Shown here: in pieces, positions 10,282-20,535 of the stretch
How positions within the stretch are numbered: position 1 is the stretch's first letter
Layout of the letters: the number at the start of each line of letters is the position of its first letter
Assembly (NCBI GenBank): GCA_001579985.1
Contig: LRSR01005499.1
Span: 1 to 31,367 of the forward strand
Length of the DNA: 31,367 bases
Reading direction: 5' to 3'
Origin: Hypsibius dujardini
Lineage: Eukaryota; Tardigrada; Eutardigrada; Parachela; Hypsibiidae
Notes under the pieces: model-generated
The model's database searches: none
Told to the model about the DNA's origin: nothing
What the model saw: only the letters and a program-made list of their open reading frames with translations
Made by a program: the position numbers and the translations under genes

Positions 10282-11225
10282 CTCAGTCTTAAACTAGAAT
10301 TTGAGGTAAAGTGACTGTTAGATCAAGTTTTACTTTTTGAATAGAAACGAAAACCAATGGTCCGCCATGCACTTCCTGCCACCGATCCTGCTCCCGTGTG
10401 CAGTGTCCAATCTGCCGTGGGACCTTTTGCATCGATTGTATGGACCAGCACGACCCGGCCTGCTACCGGGGTAGGACCGTCCCACATTACAGCTACTTCA
10501 ACTACAGTGGCGTCCTTCTCGACGTCCCCGGCAGATGCAGTGTTCATAACGGCGCTGAGCTAACGTACTTGGCCACCGACACCGGCCAACAGTGCTGCAT
10601 CGAGTGCGCCGATAGCCGGACCGGCGGCCACGTGGTGGATCAGTTGCAGTGGAACATTGGCACCTTACAGAACCTTCCTCTCACCACCCGATTCAGCGGT
10701 GAAGTCATCCAACGGACCCTGGCATCGTTGAACTTGATCGATACCGCCACCGCTCGTTTGCAGGAGGCGTATGTGGACGATTCCGACGGCTACTTCCTCT
10801 ACTTCTCCAAGCTGAAATCCAGCCTGACCAACCTCTGTGCGGACGCAGTGCAGCGATTGGCGATATGTGACGGCAAGCGAATCGGCTTTCTGCAGGCAAC
10901 CCGGAACGCACTGGAGGTGCAGCTCGCCCGGTTGCGGTGTTTAGAGCGAAGGGTGCGCTACTTCACCCAGCAGGGCGAGATGGCCGACGTCGTGGGCCTC
11001 GAAGCGGAATTGAATGGTATTTGTCTAGAGGTGGCCAAGTATGGCCGGTGGGATCCGGAGCTGTTGAGGCAGGGCCGGTTGCCCACGGAAGTGTTGGAGG
11101 GGATGGTGGTCACGGGGGATATGGTGGGTGATCTGCGGAGCCTTCTGGGTGTAGTGGATATCGCGGTAGGCATTACGGATTCGGACATCAAACAGCAGCT
11201 GGATTTGAAGCTGAGAGACGAATGA
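8841..11225 (+). CDS. TRIM-type RING/double B-box protein
   Basis: Three exons, 8841-8947, 9681-10111 and 10345-11225, join in phase to 472 residues. The RING finger is split by intron 1: C32-x2-C35 in exon 1, then C58-N-H60-x2-C63-x2-C66 and C98-x2-C101 in exon 2, a C3HC4 pattern. A B-box1-like cluster follows (C188/C191, C200/C203, C208/C211, H215), then B-box2 (C244-x2-H247, C264-x2-C267, H275). Residues 290-472 are mostly helical with heptad-like Leu, as expected for the coiled coil. No NHL, SPRY or filamin domain follows before the stop. Such proteins are normally ubiquitin E3 ligases; the target is unknown. The start is the first ATG of exon 1, and the exon 1 donor (at|gtacga) is weak, so exon 1 is the least certain part. 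Confidence 0.8.
8971..9095. repeat. Two tandem copies of a 60-bp segment in intron 1 of the TRIM-like gene
   Basis: A unit containing ttctcatttaacaatggcag, tgacagtacaggaaacggtt and gcggtcgatt is repeated once almost without change. Each copy ends in a GATT run, which may have been the site of unequal exchange. Confidence 0.92.
9430..9662. repeat. GATT-based minisatellite before the second exon of the TRIM-like gene
   Basis: About four units of 50-60 bp share attagttgtatcggttcat and GATTGATGGATTGATT blocks. The array ends about 18 bp upstream of the 3' splice site at 9679-9680. Confidence 0.9.
10173..10281. repeat. (GGCA)n array in intron 2 of the TRIM-like gene
   Basis: Nearly perfect tetranucleotide repeat of more than 25 units occupying the middle of the 233-bp intron (10112-10344). 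Confidence 0.97.
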
Positions 11226-11604
11226 TGCGACTTATTCCTATTCTAACTTCCTTTTTTATTGACTGACTTAGTGAGTTTCTTGATGGCATAGTTCTACGAC
11301 TCTCGGTTTATAGAGTATTGCATTGGTGCAGTAGCCTTTAGGAATCGGCGGACCGTTCCTGTAGGAATCGGCGAACCGTTCCTTTAGGAATCGGCGAACC
11401 GTTCCTGTTGGAATCGGCGGACCGTTCCTGTAGGAATCGGCGGACCGTTCCTGTAGGAATTGGCGAACCGTTCCTGTAGGAATCGGCGGACCGTTCCTGT
11501 AGGAATTGGCGGACCGTTCCTGTATTTTTGTTCTGGATTTACAATAACTTTCTTCCCTTTTGTCAGCTCTGGTCAAGGTCTCTGCTTTGAATGTTCTGCT
11601 TTAA
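11226..11604. repeat. 23-bp hairpin minisatellite between two gene 3' ends
   Basis: Eight units lie in tandem at about 11338-11523. Each unit reads aggaatcggcggaccgttcct plus two bases, with A/G changes in the loop. Each unit is itself a near palindrome: AGGAA pairs with TTCCT and CGG with CCG. The array separates the stops of the TRIM-like gene (+) and ZMYND12 (-), so it may fall in either 3' UTR. The rest of the interval holds nothing else I can support. Confidence 0.93.
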
Positions 11605-12123
11605 TCAAATCAGCCCGATCCGGCGCAAGTGGGACTTGCGATTGATGTGAGCAGAGTCCTGTTCGACTTTGATCTCCTCCTTGTACTGTTTGATTTTTCT
11701 GACGATTTTCTGCAACGTGTATCCGAGTTCGTCCTCGTCGTTCGGCATGTCCGGCGCGTCAAACTTCACCGAATTCCCATGCCACATGGGTCGGTTCGGT
11801 CCGGCGCATTGCATGTCGACGATTGGGTCGTTGTCCGCGGTACTGATGCCCTCGAGCGCCTTGCTCACTATCTGGACGGGTGTGCGGTGAATGATATGCT
11901 TTTGTAGCATTCCCAGTATCGACTGCATCTCTCGAAATTCTGATTGCCGTTCAACCGGTGTGATTGCCAAGGCGTCAATGTAGACGTCGCTTGCCTATGT
12001 CATGGAAGAAATTGTTCTAGGACTATTCGTCTGTCTGTCTCTCTGTCTCTCTGTCTCTCTGTTTGTCTGTCTGCCTGTCTGCCTGGCTGTCTGGCTGGCT
12101 GTCTGTCTATTTGTTTGTTTGTT

Positions 12124-12166
<43 letters not shown>

Positions 12167-14492
12167 TTATCTTTCCACCATAACGTCCGTTCAATAGTAT
12201 CTACCTCTTTCCACTGCCTGCACACAAGTAGGACCATTGTGACACAGTAGAGAAGGCAAGGAAAGATCTCTGGGAAGTCATTGCGGTTGGTCGCCTCGAA
12301 CTGTACCCATATTGTCCGAAGATATGTCAGCATCGTTTCTCGGACGAGATAAACTATAACGACATTGGACAATGAAGTTACTTTTCTGGTTGGTGTTGAT
12401 AGATGGATAACTCACCTTCATAATCCTTTTCGCTCATTACGTGAGCCCACTGACAGTTTGGTTTCTGAAGAAGTCCCAACTTTTTATCCAGTTTCACTTC
12501 TGGATTCAGATCCTCTTCGATGCACTGATGAAGATACACCGAGCCTCGGGTCACCTCTCGTAATAGGTTTGCTGATAATATCTGCAGAAACTGCAACCAG
12601 CAAAGGATCTGTCAGAACTGTAAACCTTGATCGGTCCACCGCTAAAATGTTTTTACATAATCATAGAATGCGTTCGCGCCAAGAAGGTCCTTAGCCAGAA
12701 AGCAGCAATTGCCCGTCATAAGAAGAGTGTTTAGAAGGTCGTGATGGGCAGGGCCAGTTCGTAGAATACTGTCGGCAATCTGAAAGCGCTTGTCTTTACT
12801 GGTAAGCACAAAGCGCTACTCGTACTGTAGGTACACACAGGCTAAAGGCTCAAACATTGAAATAGACAATAAGCACGCACGTAGACAATGTTACAGACAC
12901 AGACACAGACACGAGACAGACACAGACACAGACACAGACACAGACACAGACACAGACACAGACACAGACACAGACAGACACAGACACAGATACAGACACA
13001 AATGTAGACATCAATGCTTACCATTCCTGGCTGGCTTTGCAAATGATACACTAAGGCACGGTGTACGTAAAAAAACTGACCTGGGAGCATAATATGGCCC
13101 TTGCTGCGTCGAACTGGCCTTCATGAATCAGCTGATTTGCCAGCACTCTTTGTAGGTCCGCTTCGTATTCTTTCGGGAGAGAATTATTTAACTTGTCCAT
13201 CTTGATGTAGTTAATCAGCTCGGTGTAAAACTTGCTGCGTTCCAGTTTTGCCCGCGCCAGATACGCTTCCGCCATGATTAAATACGGCCTGATCACTTGT
13301 ACACAATGCAAGCCATGCATTTCGTTCACCAACTTTTGCGCCAGCAGGGAGCAGGGAATGGCGAAGGAATAGTTCCCGCGTATTAGATAGCGTTTTGACA
13401 TATTGTTTGCCACATTCAGCAGGATAACCTTTACATTATCAGACCACTTTTGTTCCAGTTTCTCAGCAAACCCTTCGGAGAAATTCAAACTTTCCCACCT
13501 TTCGCATCCTGATGTTTTCCGCTACTTCCTCCTTGGAGAACCGCCGCCATTGGACGCGCTTCACATCGGGATTCCTCACAATCATCAGCTTCACACAGAC
13601 AAACTTATGGATGGCGTGAAAGTCCATCATACAATGCTTCTCGCAGCTGCAAAGCTGAACGGGCGTTACGTCGCATTAGCAGTTAACACAAGAATGACAG
13701 TTCCTGCTATCGATCATTCGCTTAATTCTGACCATTTAAAAGTAAACCTTGCATATAAAGCTTATTTCCGGCTGACCAACAGCCAAGATAAAGCAAAAAA
13801 TAAGCAAAGAAGGTCATAATTTGTTTAGTTTGCGATTGCCAGCCTAGTCCATGAAAAAAAAACGTTGGCATCGGGAACCGAAGCATGAAAGCTCTTTTGT
13901 TTTCCCGGGAGGAGGTGGATTCAGACACAGTCCGAAGATCCCCCCCCCTCCCAGGATAGAGCGAGGAGCGACTCGGAAGGGATGAACACTGACCACTCGA
14001 AACTGACCATTGGTTCTCTGACGGCGGCGCCGTAAACGGGAATTAAATTTGTTAATTCGCATTATGACAAATACGTTTTCACATAGATAAGTTAGGTATA
14101 ATAATAATGTACCTAATACCTAAGACAAATCTTAGTTATAATTATAAATGACTATAACTGAATGCAATCATGTCTACTTAATACACGATTTAGAATGAAG
14201 GTACCTACCAGTAATAGGTTTCTTTGCAGACGCTGCACATAAACTTAGGCGGCTGACCGCAGAGCTCGCAGCAGAAATGCGCCCGTTTAATGTGCTCAAT
14301 GGGAATCTTCACCGTGACCTGGGGCTTGCCGATCTTAGGCTTTATAATGTCCTGCGCGTTATCAATCACCCGCAGGCTCGGCTTGTACGCTGGCACCGGG
14401 ACGATGGGTTTTTCCAGCAGTTCGTCGAAAGTCATCCCAGCCACACCGGGCTGAATTAGATCAAGCCTGCATTTGTCAATTTGATCAGCCAT
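11605..14492 (-). CDS. ZMYND12: Zinc finger MYND domain-containing protein 12
   Basis: Seven exons join in phase: 14492-14209, 13646-13499, 13428-13081, 12779-12657, 12581-12416, 12353-12205 and 11994-11605, giving 535 residues (human about 365). ZMYND12 is an axonemal protein required for sperm-tail structure. The MYND zinc finger is split by intron 1. Exon 1 gives CELC, CSVC and YY; exon 2 gives CCEKHC, then H and C (HAIHKFVC). A helical TPR-type region follows: SKRYLIRGNYSFAIPCSLLA and PYLIMAEAYLARAKLERS align with the human KYLFEGKHEDAVPAALQS and PAYLLLAEASLGLGR. Exons 4-7 continue the helical part with weaker similarity. About 75 residues precede the MYND finger, unlike the short human N-terminus. 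Exon 2 and exon 3 are in different frames; a 70-nt intron (13429-13498, donor AAG|gtggga, acceptor aaag) reconciles them, but that acceptor is poor. Confidence 0.88.
12020..12172. repeat. CTGT array in the last ZMYND12 intron
   Basis: Imperfect (CTGT)n with CTCT, CTGC and TTTG variants, between exons 6 and 7. On the ZMYND12 sense strand it reads CAGA. Confidence 0.95.
12890..13008. repeat. (CAGACA)n hexanucleotide array in ZMYND12 intron 3
   Basis: Near-perfect repeat of about 18 units between exons 3 and 4. Confidence 0.96.
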
Positions 14493-14731
14493 TTTTCCGA
14501 GCTTTTTCCCTACATTTGTCCACGCAAATTAAAGTAACTGCCACGTGTATATCGGTACAATACTTAATGTTCAACAGTCGTTTCCAAGTGATAGTATCGA
14601 GTTGCGACAACCAAATCCGTTCTCATGACTCATGCTACACTTTGATCAAGACTTAATTGTTTCCTCAACATATACAACAAGGATAAGTTTATTGTTTCTG
14701 TTAGTAGGCTATATATTGCGGGTGAACGAGA
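14493..14731. promoter_or_regulatory. Putative bidirectional promoter
   Basis: Only 239 bp separate the ZMYND12 start codon (minus) from the start of the 153-residue gene (plus). Such spacing implies a shared promoter. The interval is AT-rich; the palindromic gccacgtgta (near 14540) contains a CACGTG E-box. No X-box for RFX factors was clearly seen. Confidence 0.4.
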
Positions 14732-15605
14732 ATGGCATTCTACTGCAGACAACGAGATCTGAACGAGGTCAAGTACGTTTTACGTGATCAAGGTACACAG
14801 TCTGTACTATTGCTAGACTCTGCTCAAAAGGCAGTTGTATATATTTGACAAAATAAAGCAGTTGAAAGTAATGAAGCGCCATTTTTTCGTTTCATCGTCC
14901 CCTAAATCAGCACATAAAATTACGGACCTTACGAAACTAATGGAGACGCTAGCGCACAGTGTGTCAACCAATCCTAATCCGGATACTGATCGTTCCTTTT
15001 CAACCTTGAATCAGACGATTCGATCTGGAATGGGTACTGAGACATTTTATGTAGCGAGTCTTTTTGCTTCCATCATCTGGCTAACTAAGTCTTGCACTTT
15101 TGGTTTCCATGTAGTGTAGTTGACTGGGACGATGGACGTACCACTCAGCAAGTGCTTCGTCCGATCACAGTGGAAGAACAACTGAAACAGCAACTTCAAA
15201 TTGCTGGAACCTTGCTGTACAAATTGGTTAGCGAATCGCATCAGCTTGAAATGGAAAGGCAATTGCTCGTGCAAGAGAATGCTAAACTCCACGGTTTGTT
15301 CGTGAATCACTTGACGGTTAATCACGTCGCGTGTCATTGGTAGTTGTCACGTCATCGTCATGTTACTTGTATTTCTAGAGCGGTTGTCAGTCTTAGAACG
15401 AATGGCCACGCTGTCAGGATCACCACTGCTCAGCTCAAACCCTCTCCCGGCTCCGTGTCGTTCGAACAATCCGAACGATGTAAGAACTAATGTGACAAAT
15501 ACGGATTTTCCCAAGACATTCGACCACGTCAGACAACGTCCCGATGTTGCAAACGATCCTTCTAACGACAGCGTCTGGGATCTTCTTATCAACCCCAAAA
15601 TATAA
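14732..15605 (+). CDS. Small coiled-coil protein, family not recognised
   Basis: Three exons, 14732-14792, 15120-15293 and 15379-15605, join in phase to 153 residues. The start codon is the first ATG of an open exon with a good donor (CAAG|gtacac). Residues about 38-92 form one uninterrupted amphipathic helix suited to a coiled coil, with Leu and Ile in heptads (EEQLKQQLQIAGTLLYKLV, then QLLVQENAKLHERLSVLERM). The N-terminal 20 residues and the C-terminal 60 are polar; the tail is rich in Asn, Pro and Asp and ends in WDLLINPKI. No catalytic or zinc motif is visible. It diverges from ZMYND12 across a short interval, which suggests common expression, possibly in ciliated or germ cells. Function is unknown. 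Confidence 0.65.
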
Positions 15606-15671
15606 CATTCTTCAAAATTTTCAAAGTTTTCCACGATAAAACTTTTCGTTTTCGAACGGAAAATTTCCAGG

Positions 15672-18545
15672 TTAGGACATTGTTTTCGCCTTCAGCTCGT
15701 TCTGCAAACGTTTGACTTGCTTTTTCAATTCTTCGAAGTACCGGTGCGGGTTCTTTTTCGCCACTTGAAATTTCCGTTTCCACTTTAGAATATCCACAGA
15801 TTTCCGTTCGTTCGCCTCTCTCGAGTCCTGCGCTAAGGGCAACTGAATCCGTCGCAAATTATCCAACTGTCTCGCCATAGCATCGGCGTTTGAAGTGACT
15901 ACACACAATATTGCTATATTATGTAACTGCATTTCTCGACCTAAAATTCTAGCAATGGAAATGGAAATGGAAATGGAAATGGAAATGGAAATGGAAATGG
16001 ACAATTTCATTGCGGTTTGCCATACCTTTAGAATTTTTGTTTTCTATTGCTGCCTTCATCGTCTCCAGTTTCGCAATCACAACGGCTTGCTCTAGTTTGA
16101 AATCAGAAACTGGATTAATTAACACAGCTAATAATGAAACGCATTTATGTGTTACCCTGAAGGACTTTCTGATCCGCTGCTGCACCGTCCGCACAAAGAT
16201 CACAACGCCACTTCATGGCCTCTGCTTTCTCCCTCAAATCTGCATGATGTTTTTCTTGTTTTCTCACGACTTTCTGCTCGGTCTCCTTAAGCTTACCCTC
16301 CGCGCATTCGACTTGCTCCTTAACGCCCTTGACTGCATCAAGCTTAGCTTTGACCATTCCGAGGTCTGCCTCAAGACTTTCAGCCTTCCTCTTGAGAATT
16401 GACACTGCGGATTCCAGCGCGACAGATTTCGTCTTACCGGCTTCGGTCGCGCCTTTCTACGACAACAGGGAGGGTTTGTTTACAGCAGGTTAAATGATCA
16501 CGTGACGTCGTTAAGCGTTAAATGCGATCTGTATTTCCGCTATTTTCAAAAGTTAACGTTTGTATTTCCCGGATAGATTTCACATTTTGGTTTTATGTTT
16601 TCCATCCTGCCAAACATTAAAATGGATTAGGAAATTTATTTCTATTTCGATTGATCTATTGGAGGTGGGGATCCGTTGGCAAGGGAGTTTACTGCTGCCA
16701 TTTGCGTGGATGAGGTTGATTCTGCGCCATTTTTCCCTGTACCGTACGCTCGCGATCTCAAGGGGCACTTTTTTGCCCTAGGCGTGCATTCCGCCCGCCT
16801 TGCGCCGTATATTTAGACCGGTGTGTGTGTGTATGTGCTGCACTGAGGCGGCACTTAGCTGCCCCTTGAGATCGCGAGCGTACGGTATTTTTCTGTATTT
16901 TGGATCCCTCTTAGACTTAGGTCAAAGTGTGTTTTTTTTCAGCCATCTGCTGTTTTCCTTTTACCAAAATTTAAGGAAATTTCTTGGTGCTTTTCTTTTC
17001 TTTTGCGTGTTTCGATGATGCATGCTTATGTTTTCTTAAAAGCCGCTCGCGGTAAGATGGGACCTATTTTACCCGTTGTACCTACGGTTGATTGGTTGAT
17101 TGATATGGGACCTATTTTACCGGTTGTACCTACGGTTGATTGGTTGATTGATATGGCGTTATAAGGTTATTAGGTTTAACACAATATTAGCGCTCTATTG
17201 ATTGATTGATTTGGTTCTACAAATTGCAGGTCTGATAACTTTTATTGCTGTAATTTTTGGGTGCAACATAACCTGCCTTATGTCGTGAATTTACTATAAA
17301 AACTCGAGTCACTGTTTGTGGTGACGTACCAAGTTCTCTAGCAAGATAGGGTGCTCTTGTCGTTTTTGAATCTGCCTGAGTTTCCTCTCGGTTAGACGCG
17401 CCTGTTTGTCCTTCCGTTTCTCGAACAGATCCCGTTCGGATTCTTCGTACAGCCGAGTTTCTTTGCGTAGCTCTTCCACTATGACCGAGTGCTCTTGCTG
17501 GCAGATGTACAACTCACTGGTCAGCGCCTGATGCTGAAGACTAGAGGCGTTATTCAATTCATGGTGCTCCGCTTTGCGCTTTGAAATGGCTTGGCGTAAG
17601 CTTAAAGCCTATAAAAAACGTGTCCATAACATAATTATATTGCATTAATGGAATCATCAGGCATGTCAAATTGTTCCTTAAACGAACCAGCTCGACCTTC
17701 TCAACGCCTTGTACCTGGCGGTCCTTAGTCATCAAAAGCTCGGAATAATTCCTTTCAATCTCCTGCGAGCGAGCGATCTTGCCTTGACATAGTTCGACGT
17801 CCTTTCTCCGCGTTGCTTCCCTCTTAACCTTGCAGTCCTCAATGTAGAACTTTGAACATTCAATGCACTTTCGTTTTGCGGTTATATTGGACTGCGTTTC
17901 GTGATGATGAACGGAAACGCTTTCGTGCTTCATTTCAATCGGCGCCTAAGAAGGGCAGAATTGATTTTGCGAGCGCGCAGTTGAGCTTCAAGGCAGGGAC
18001 TACTTTAGTGTGTAAACCTAACACAAAATGTATAAAACTAAAGCATTGTGCGTAAATCTAAATTCTCCCTTAAAATAGTCCCTGTTACAAGGAAGTGCCC
18101 AACGGGGCGGCACTCATATACTCCACATTTGTACGGTTAAACGCGCACCCTGTTCTTTATAATTTGTGGAAGCAGCTTGAACGATTCCCGAACATCTTCA
18201 GCTTTGCGTTTGGCTGTGGTAAGCCGAACCCGGACCGCGTCGGTGTCGTCTGTGACCTTTTGAAATGTCTCCGCCGCACGTCTCAGGCTGACATCGTCGG
18301 CGGTCAGCTTTAGGATCGATTCATGTGAAATCAATTGATAAAGACACGGTCATGTGTGGATGTGACTGCAAAGTACCTCTGACTTGAGTCTGACCAGTTC
18401 CTTGACGAGGCTGTGGAATTCAACCGAGATCTACCCAAATTATCCCTTTAAACTAGACACGTTTATGCGACAGGAGAGTGTAGAAAGAGCAGGCATATTC
18501 CCACTTGTCTGGAAATACCTTGACCGTTTGTCTTCCGTTAGCCAT
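15672..18545 (-). CDS. Long coiled-coil protein, family not recognised
   Basis: Eight exons join in phase: 18545-18519, 18430-18377, 18307-18149, 17945-17688, 17608-17330, 16456-16156, 16109-16026 and 15898-15672, giving 462 residues. Nearly the whole chain is predicted helix rich in Lys, Glu, Gln and Leu (for example EELRKETRLYEESERDLFEK and KLKETEQKVVRKQEKHHADL). It ends in YFEELKKQVKRLQNELKAK. Two isolated Cys-x2-Cys pairs occur: CIEC in exon 4 and CDLC in exon 6. There is no signal peptide or membrane segment. The general make-up resembles axonemal CCDC-type proteins, and ZMYND12 is nearby, but I cannot name a family. The first exon encodes only nine residues (MANGRQTVK). A separate 34-codon frame sits just upstream (18680-18576) and could be an upstream ORF or a missed exon. 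Confidence 0.72.
15955..16001. repeat. (GGAAAT)n hexanucleotide array in the last intron of the 462-residue gene
   Basis: Eight perfect units lie between the last two exons on the minus strand. Confidence 0.96.
16740..16887. mobile_element. 148-bp MITE with 28-bp perfect terminal inverted repeats
   Basis: Left end 16740-16767 and right end 16860-16887 are exact reverse complements over 28 bp, beginning TACCGTACGCTCGCGATCTC and ending AAGGGGCA. The outermost TA on each side is compatible with the TA target duplication of Tc1/mariner-type elements. The centre is GT-rich and non-coding. It lies within the 873-bp intron between exons 5 and 6 of the 462-residue gene. Confidence 0.88.
17057..17152. 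repeat. Two tandem 48-bp units
   Basis: The segment atgggacctattttacc plus cgttgtacctacggttgatt and a GATT run occurs twice in a row with one base change. It is in the same intron as the MITE at 16740. Confidence 0.93.
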
Positions 18546-18950
18546 TCAAGTATACGAAATAAGGCGCAACAACGATCAAACGTCTGATTCACATTCCGAT
18601 AGTACGGGTGCTTTGCTTTCCTCGAGTCCTAACAATGCAGCAGTCGTGTTTTGTATCATTCCATTTGCCGTATCGTCCATTTCTAATGCTCAAAGCCAGG
18701 CTTAAGCTCAACAGTACCCAGTGCACGTCAGAGCGACAAAATACATCGTACGAGAACGCCAGCTCCGTCTTTCCAGCCACGGTCGTGGTGAAATAGCAAC
18801 ATAAGTTCGATTCGTTCGATAAGTTCGATTCGACTAAGCAAAGAACAACAGCGGCAATCAATCAGTTCCCACGACAACAATAAAGCATTGAAACGCTAGC
18901 AAAAGGTACTTACAGTCATGGAATCATAGATTTGGCGCACTTAATGTGAA
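18546..18950. other. Upstream region of the 462-residue coiled-coil gene
   Basis: On the minus strand a 34-codon frame (18680-18576) opens MDDTANGMIQNTTAALLGLE. Its composition is coding-like, but it cannot be spliced in phase to the following exon. A strong donor (ATGACT|gtaagtacc) near 18912 suggests an untranslated 5' exon. Nothing else is evident. Confidence 0.35.
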
Positions 18951-18984
18951 CAATGCGCTACATGACTCGGAAATAACACCGTTT

Positions 18985-19372
18985 TTTGGAGAACGCTTGA
19001 TTCCAAGATTTTTGACACCATTCTACTCCGAATTCAATGTGAAATAGATTGACATCAGCAGAACCTTTTTTCGATGGCAGGGGGCGGAGCTATGGGCTAG
19101 TTTCAATCTAGGCTTCCAAGTGACATTGCAGAAATGGCCCATAGCTCCGCCCCCTGGCATCCAAATAAGATGTTGCTAATTTCAATCGATTCCAAACCAA
19201 ATTTGGAGTGAAAGGGTTTCGAAAATCTTGGAATCAAAGATCTTCCAAAAGAAGGATGTTTTTACAGTGGTTGGTGAAAAAAAAGTGAAACTTTGGAAAT
19301 GATGCTAATCAGTCAATCAATCAAGCCCCGGGCTGTAGCACAAAGTGGTGCGGGAGTTTTTTTCTTGCTTAT
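18985..19372. repeat. Foldback element, copy 2 (inverted relative to copy 1)
   Basis: About 18990-19095 and 19140-19260 are imperfect reverse complements, with ggggcggagctatggg at 19082 and its complement at 19140. The sequence right of the hairpin (about 19275-19372, including tcaatcaatcaagcc and gtagcacaaagt) is the reverse complement of the left flank of copy 1. Confidence 0.8.
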
Positions 19373-20535
19373 TTTTGTCTGTAACCGCGGATGTGATCTC
19401 GAGTTCGAGACCCCAATGTGAAATCATGATATATGTAAAGATGTTTGTTAGAAAAAAAATTCCACTTCGATCGGGAGGGAAAATCTCCGTTCTTGCCCAA
19501 GTTAGGTTTGCCGTTCCGAGCAGGCGTTGGGCTGAGCGTCATGGCCGGCCAACGCTTACATGTGGCCGTAAAGCCGAGCTGCTCCTGCAGCGCTAACAGC
19601 GACACCTCCACACCGGAGGGTAGGTGGGTCATCAGTATGGCTTCGGGCTTGCCAGGTGCGGCTTCCATATGCGGGCAAACGATTGCACGATTCAACCAGG
19701 AAAAAAACACTGTTCTTTTTGCTGTAATTCCAGGTCTCGACCAAAGTGCTTTAGTACCAGAAATTTAATAGCAGACATAGAACCTCATAGTAAATGCAGC
19801 AGATTCAACAGAACAGAACAGAAAAGCACAGAACACAGAACGGAGCAGAACAGGACATGACAAACAAAACATCACTGAACGAACAGAACATAATATAAGA
19901 TATCATAGCAGAATCGAACAGCACGGAACGGAAAGGAACGGAATTTAGTAGAACGGGACATGACAGAATAAAACAACACTGAACAGACGTAACACAACAT
20001 GAGATATCAAAACATTACATAACGTAACAGAACAGAACAAAACAGAACAGAACAAAACAGAACAGAACGTAACAGAACAGAACAGAACAGAACAAGACAG
20101 AGCCAAACAGAAAAGACCAGAACAAAACAGAACAGAACCGAACAACACAGAGTAGAACTAAATAGAACTGAGCAGAACTGAGCAGGACAAAACAGAACAC
20201 AACAGAACCTCACAGCACAGCACAGAACAAATCAGCTATGGTACAGTACAAGAAAGTCAGTGGCAAAAGTCAGGCTAGATCGATTTGAAATTGAACTGAA
20301 TTTTGTGCCTGTACAGGTCCCATCTCAGACGTGGGACCAAGTTTTTCTTCACAAATGCGAATCCACACAGACACTTGGCCGTCGAATACACCTACTTACT
20401 TGTTAGAAAGAAAAGAGGTTCGATTGTCTTTGTTGCTCGGCAAAAGGGTAGTGACGCAGTCTGACGCTGAGTCGCTATTTCTATTATACCGTTTTCCTCC
20501 GAAGCTACTATGGCGTCTAGTCACAGCCCCCATCA
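19373..20535. other. Intergenic region with AACAG minisatellite
   Basis: About 19445-19680 is more GC-rich than its surroundings and open in both directions. The minus-strand reading from ATG 19668 (MEAAPGKPEAILMTHLPSG) looks slightly more coding-like than the plus-strand reading, but neither can be linked to another exon. About 19805-20260 is a degenerate repeat of AGAACAGAAC-type units; its long open frames (Cys-Ser-Val-Leu-Phe repeats) are artefacts. The rest shows nothing. Confidence 0.5.

Noticed and set aside
11268-11576. CRISPR-like array of regular 23-bp repeats, and the open frame through it
   Set aside because: Units are directly adjacent with no spacers, the DNA is eukaryotic, and the frame only reads the repeat.
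19369-19768. A protein-coding gene at 19445-19770 on either strand
   Set aside because: Both strands are open and moderately GC-rich, but no partner exon, domain or consistent splice sites were found; mentioned only in the intergenic entry.
19945-20213. Membrane-like Cys-Ser-Val-Leu-Phe frames on the minus strand
   Set aside because: They are translations of the AACAG minisatellite; hydrophobicity is a by-product of the repeat.
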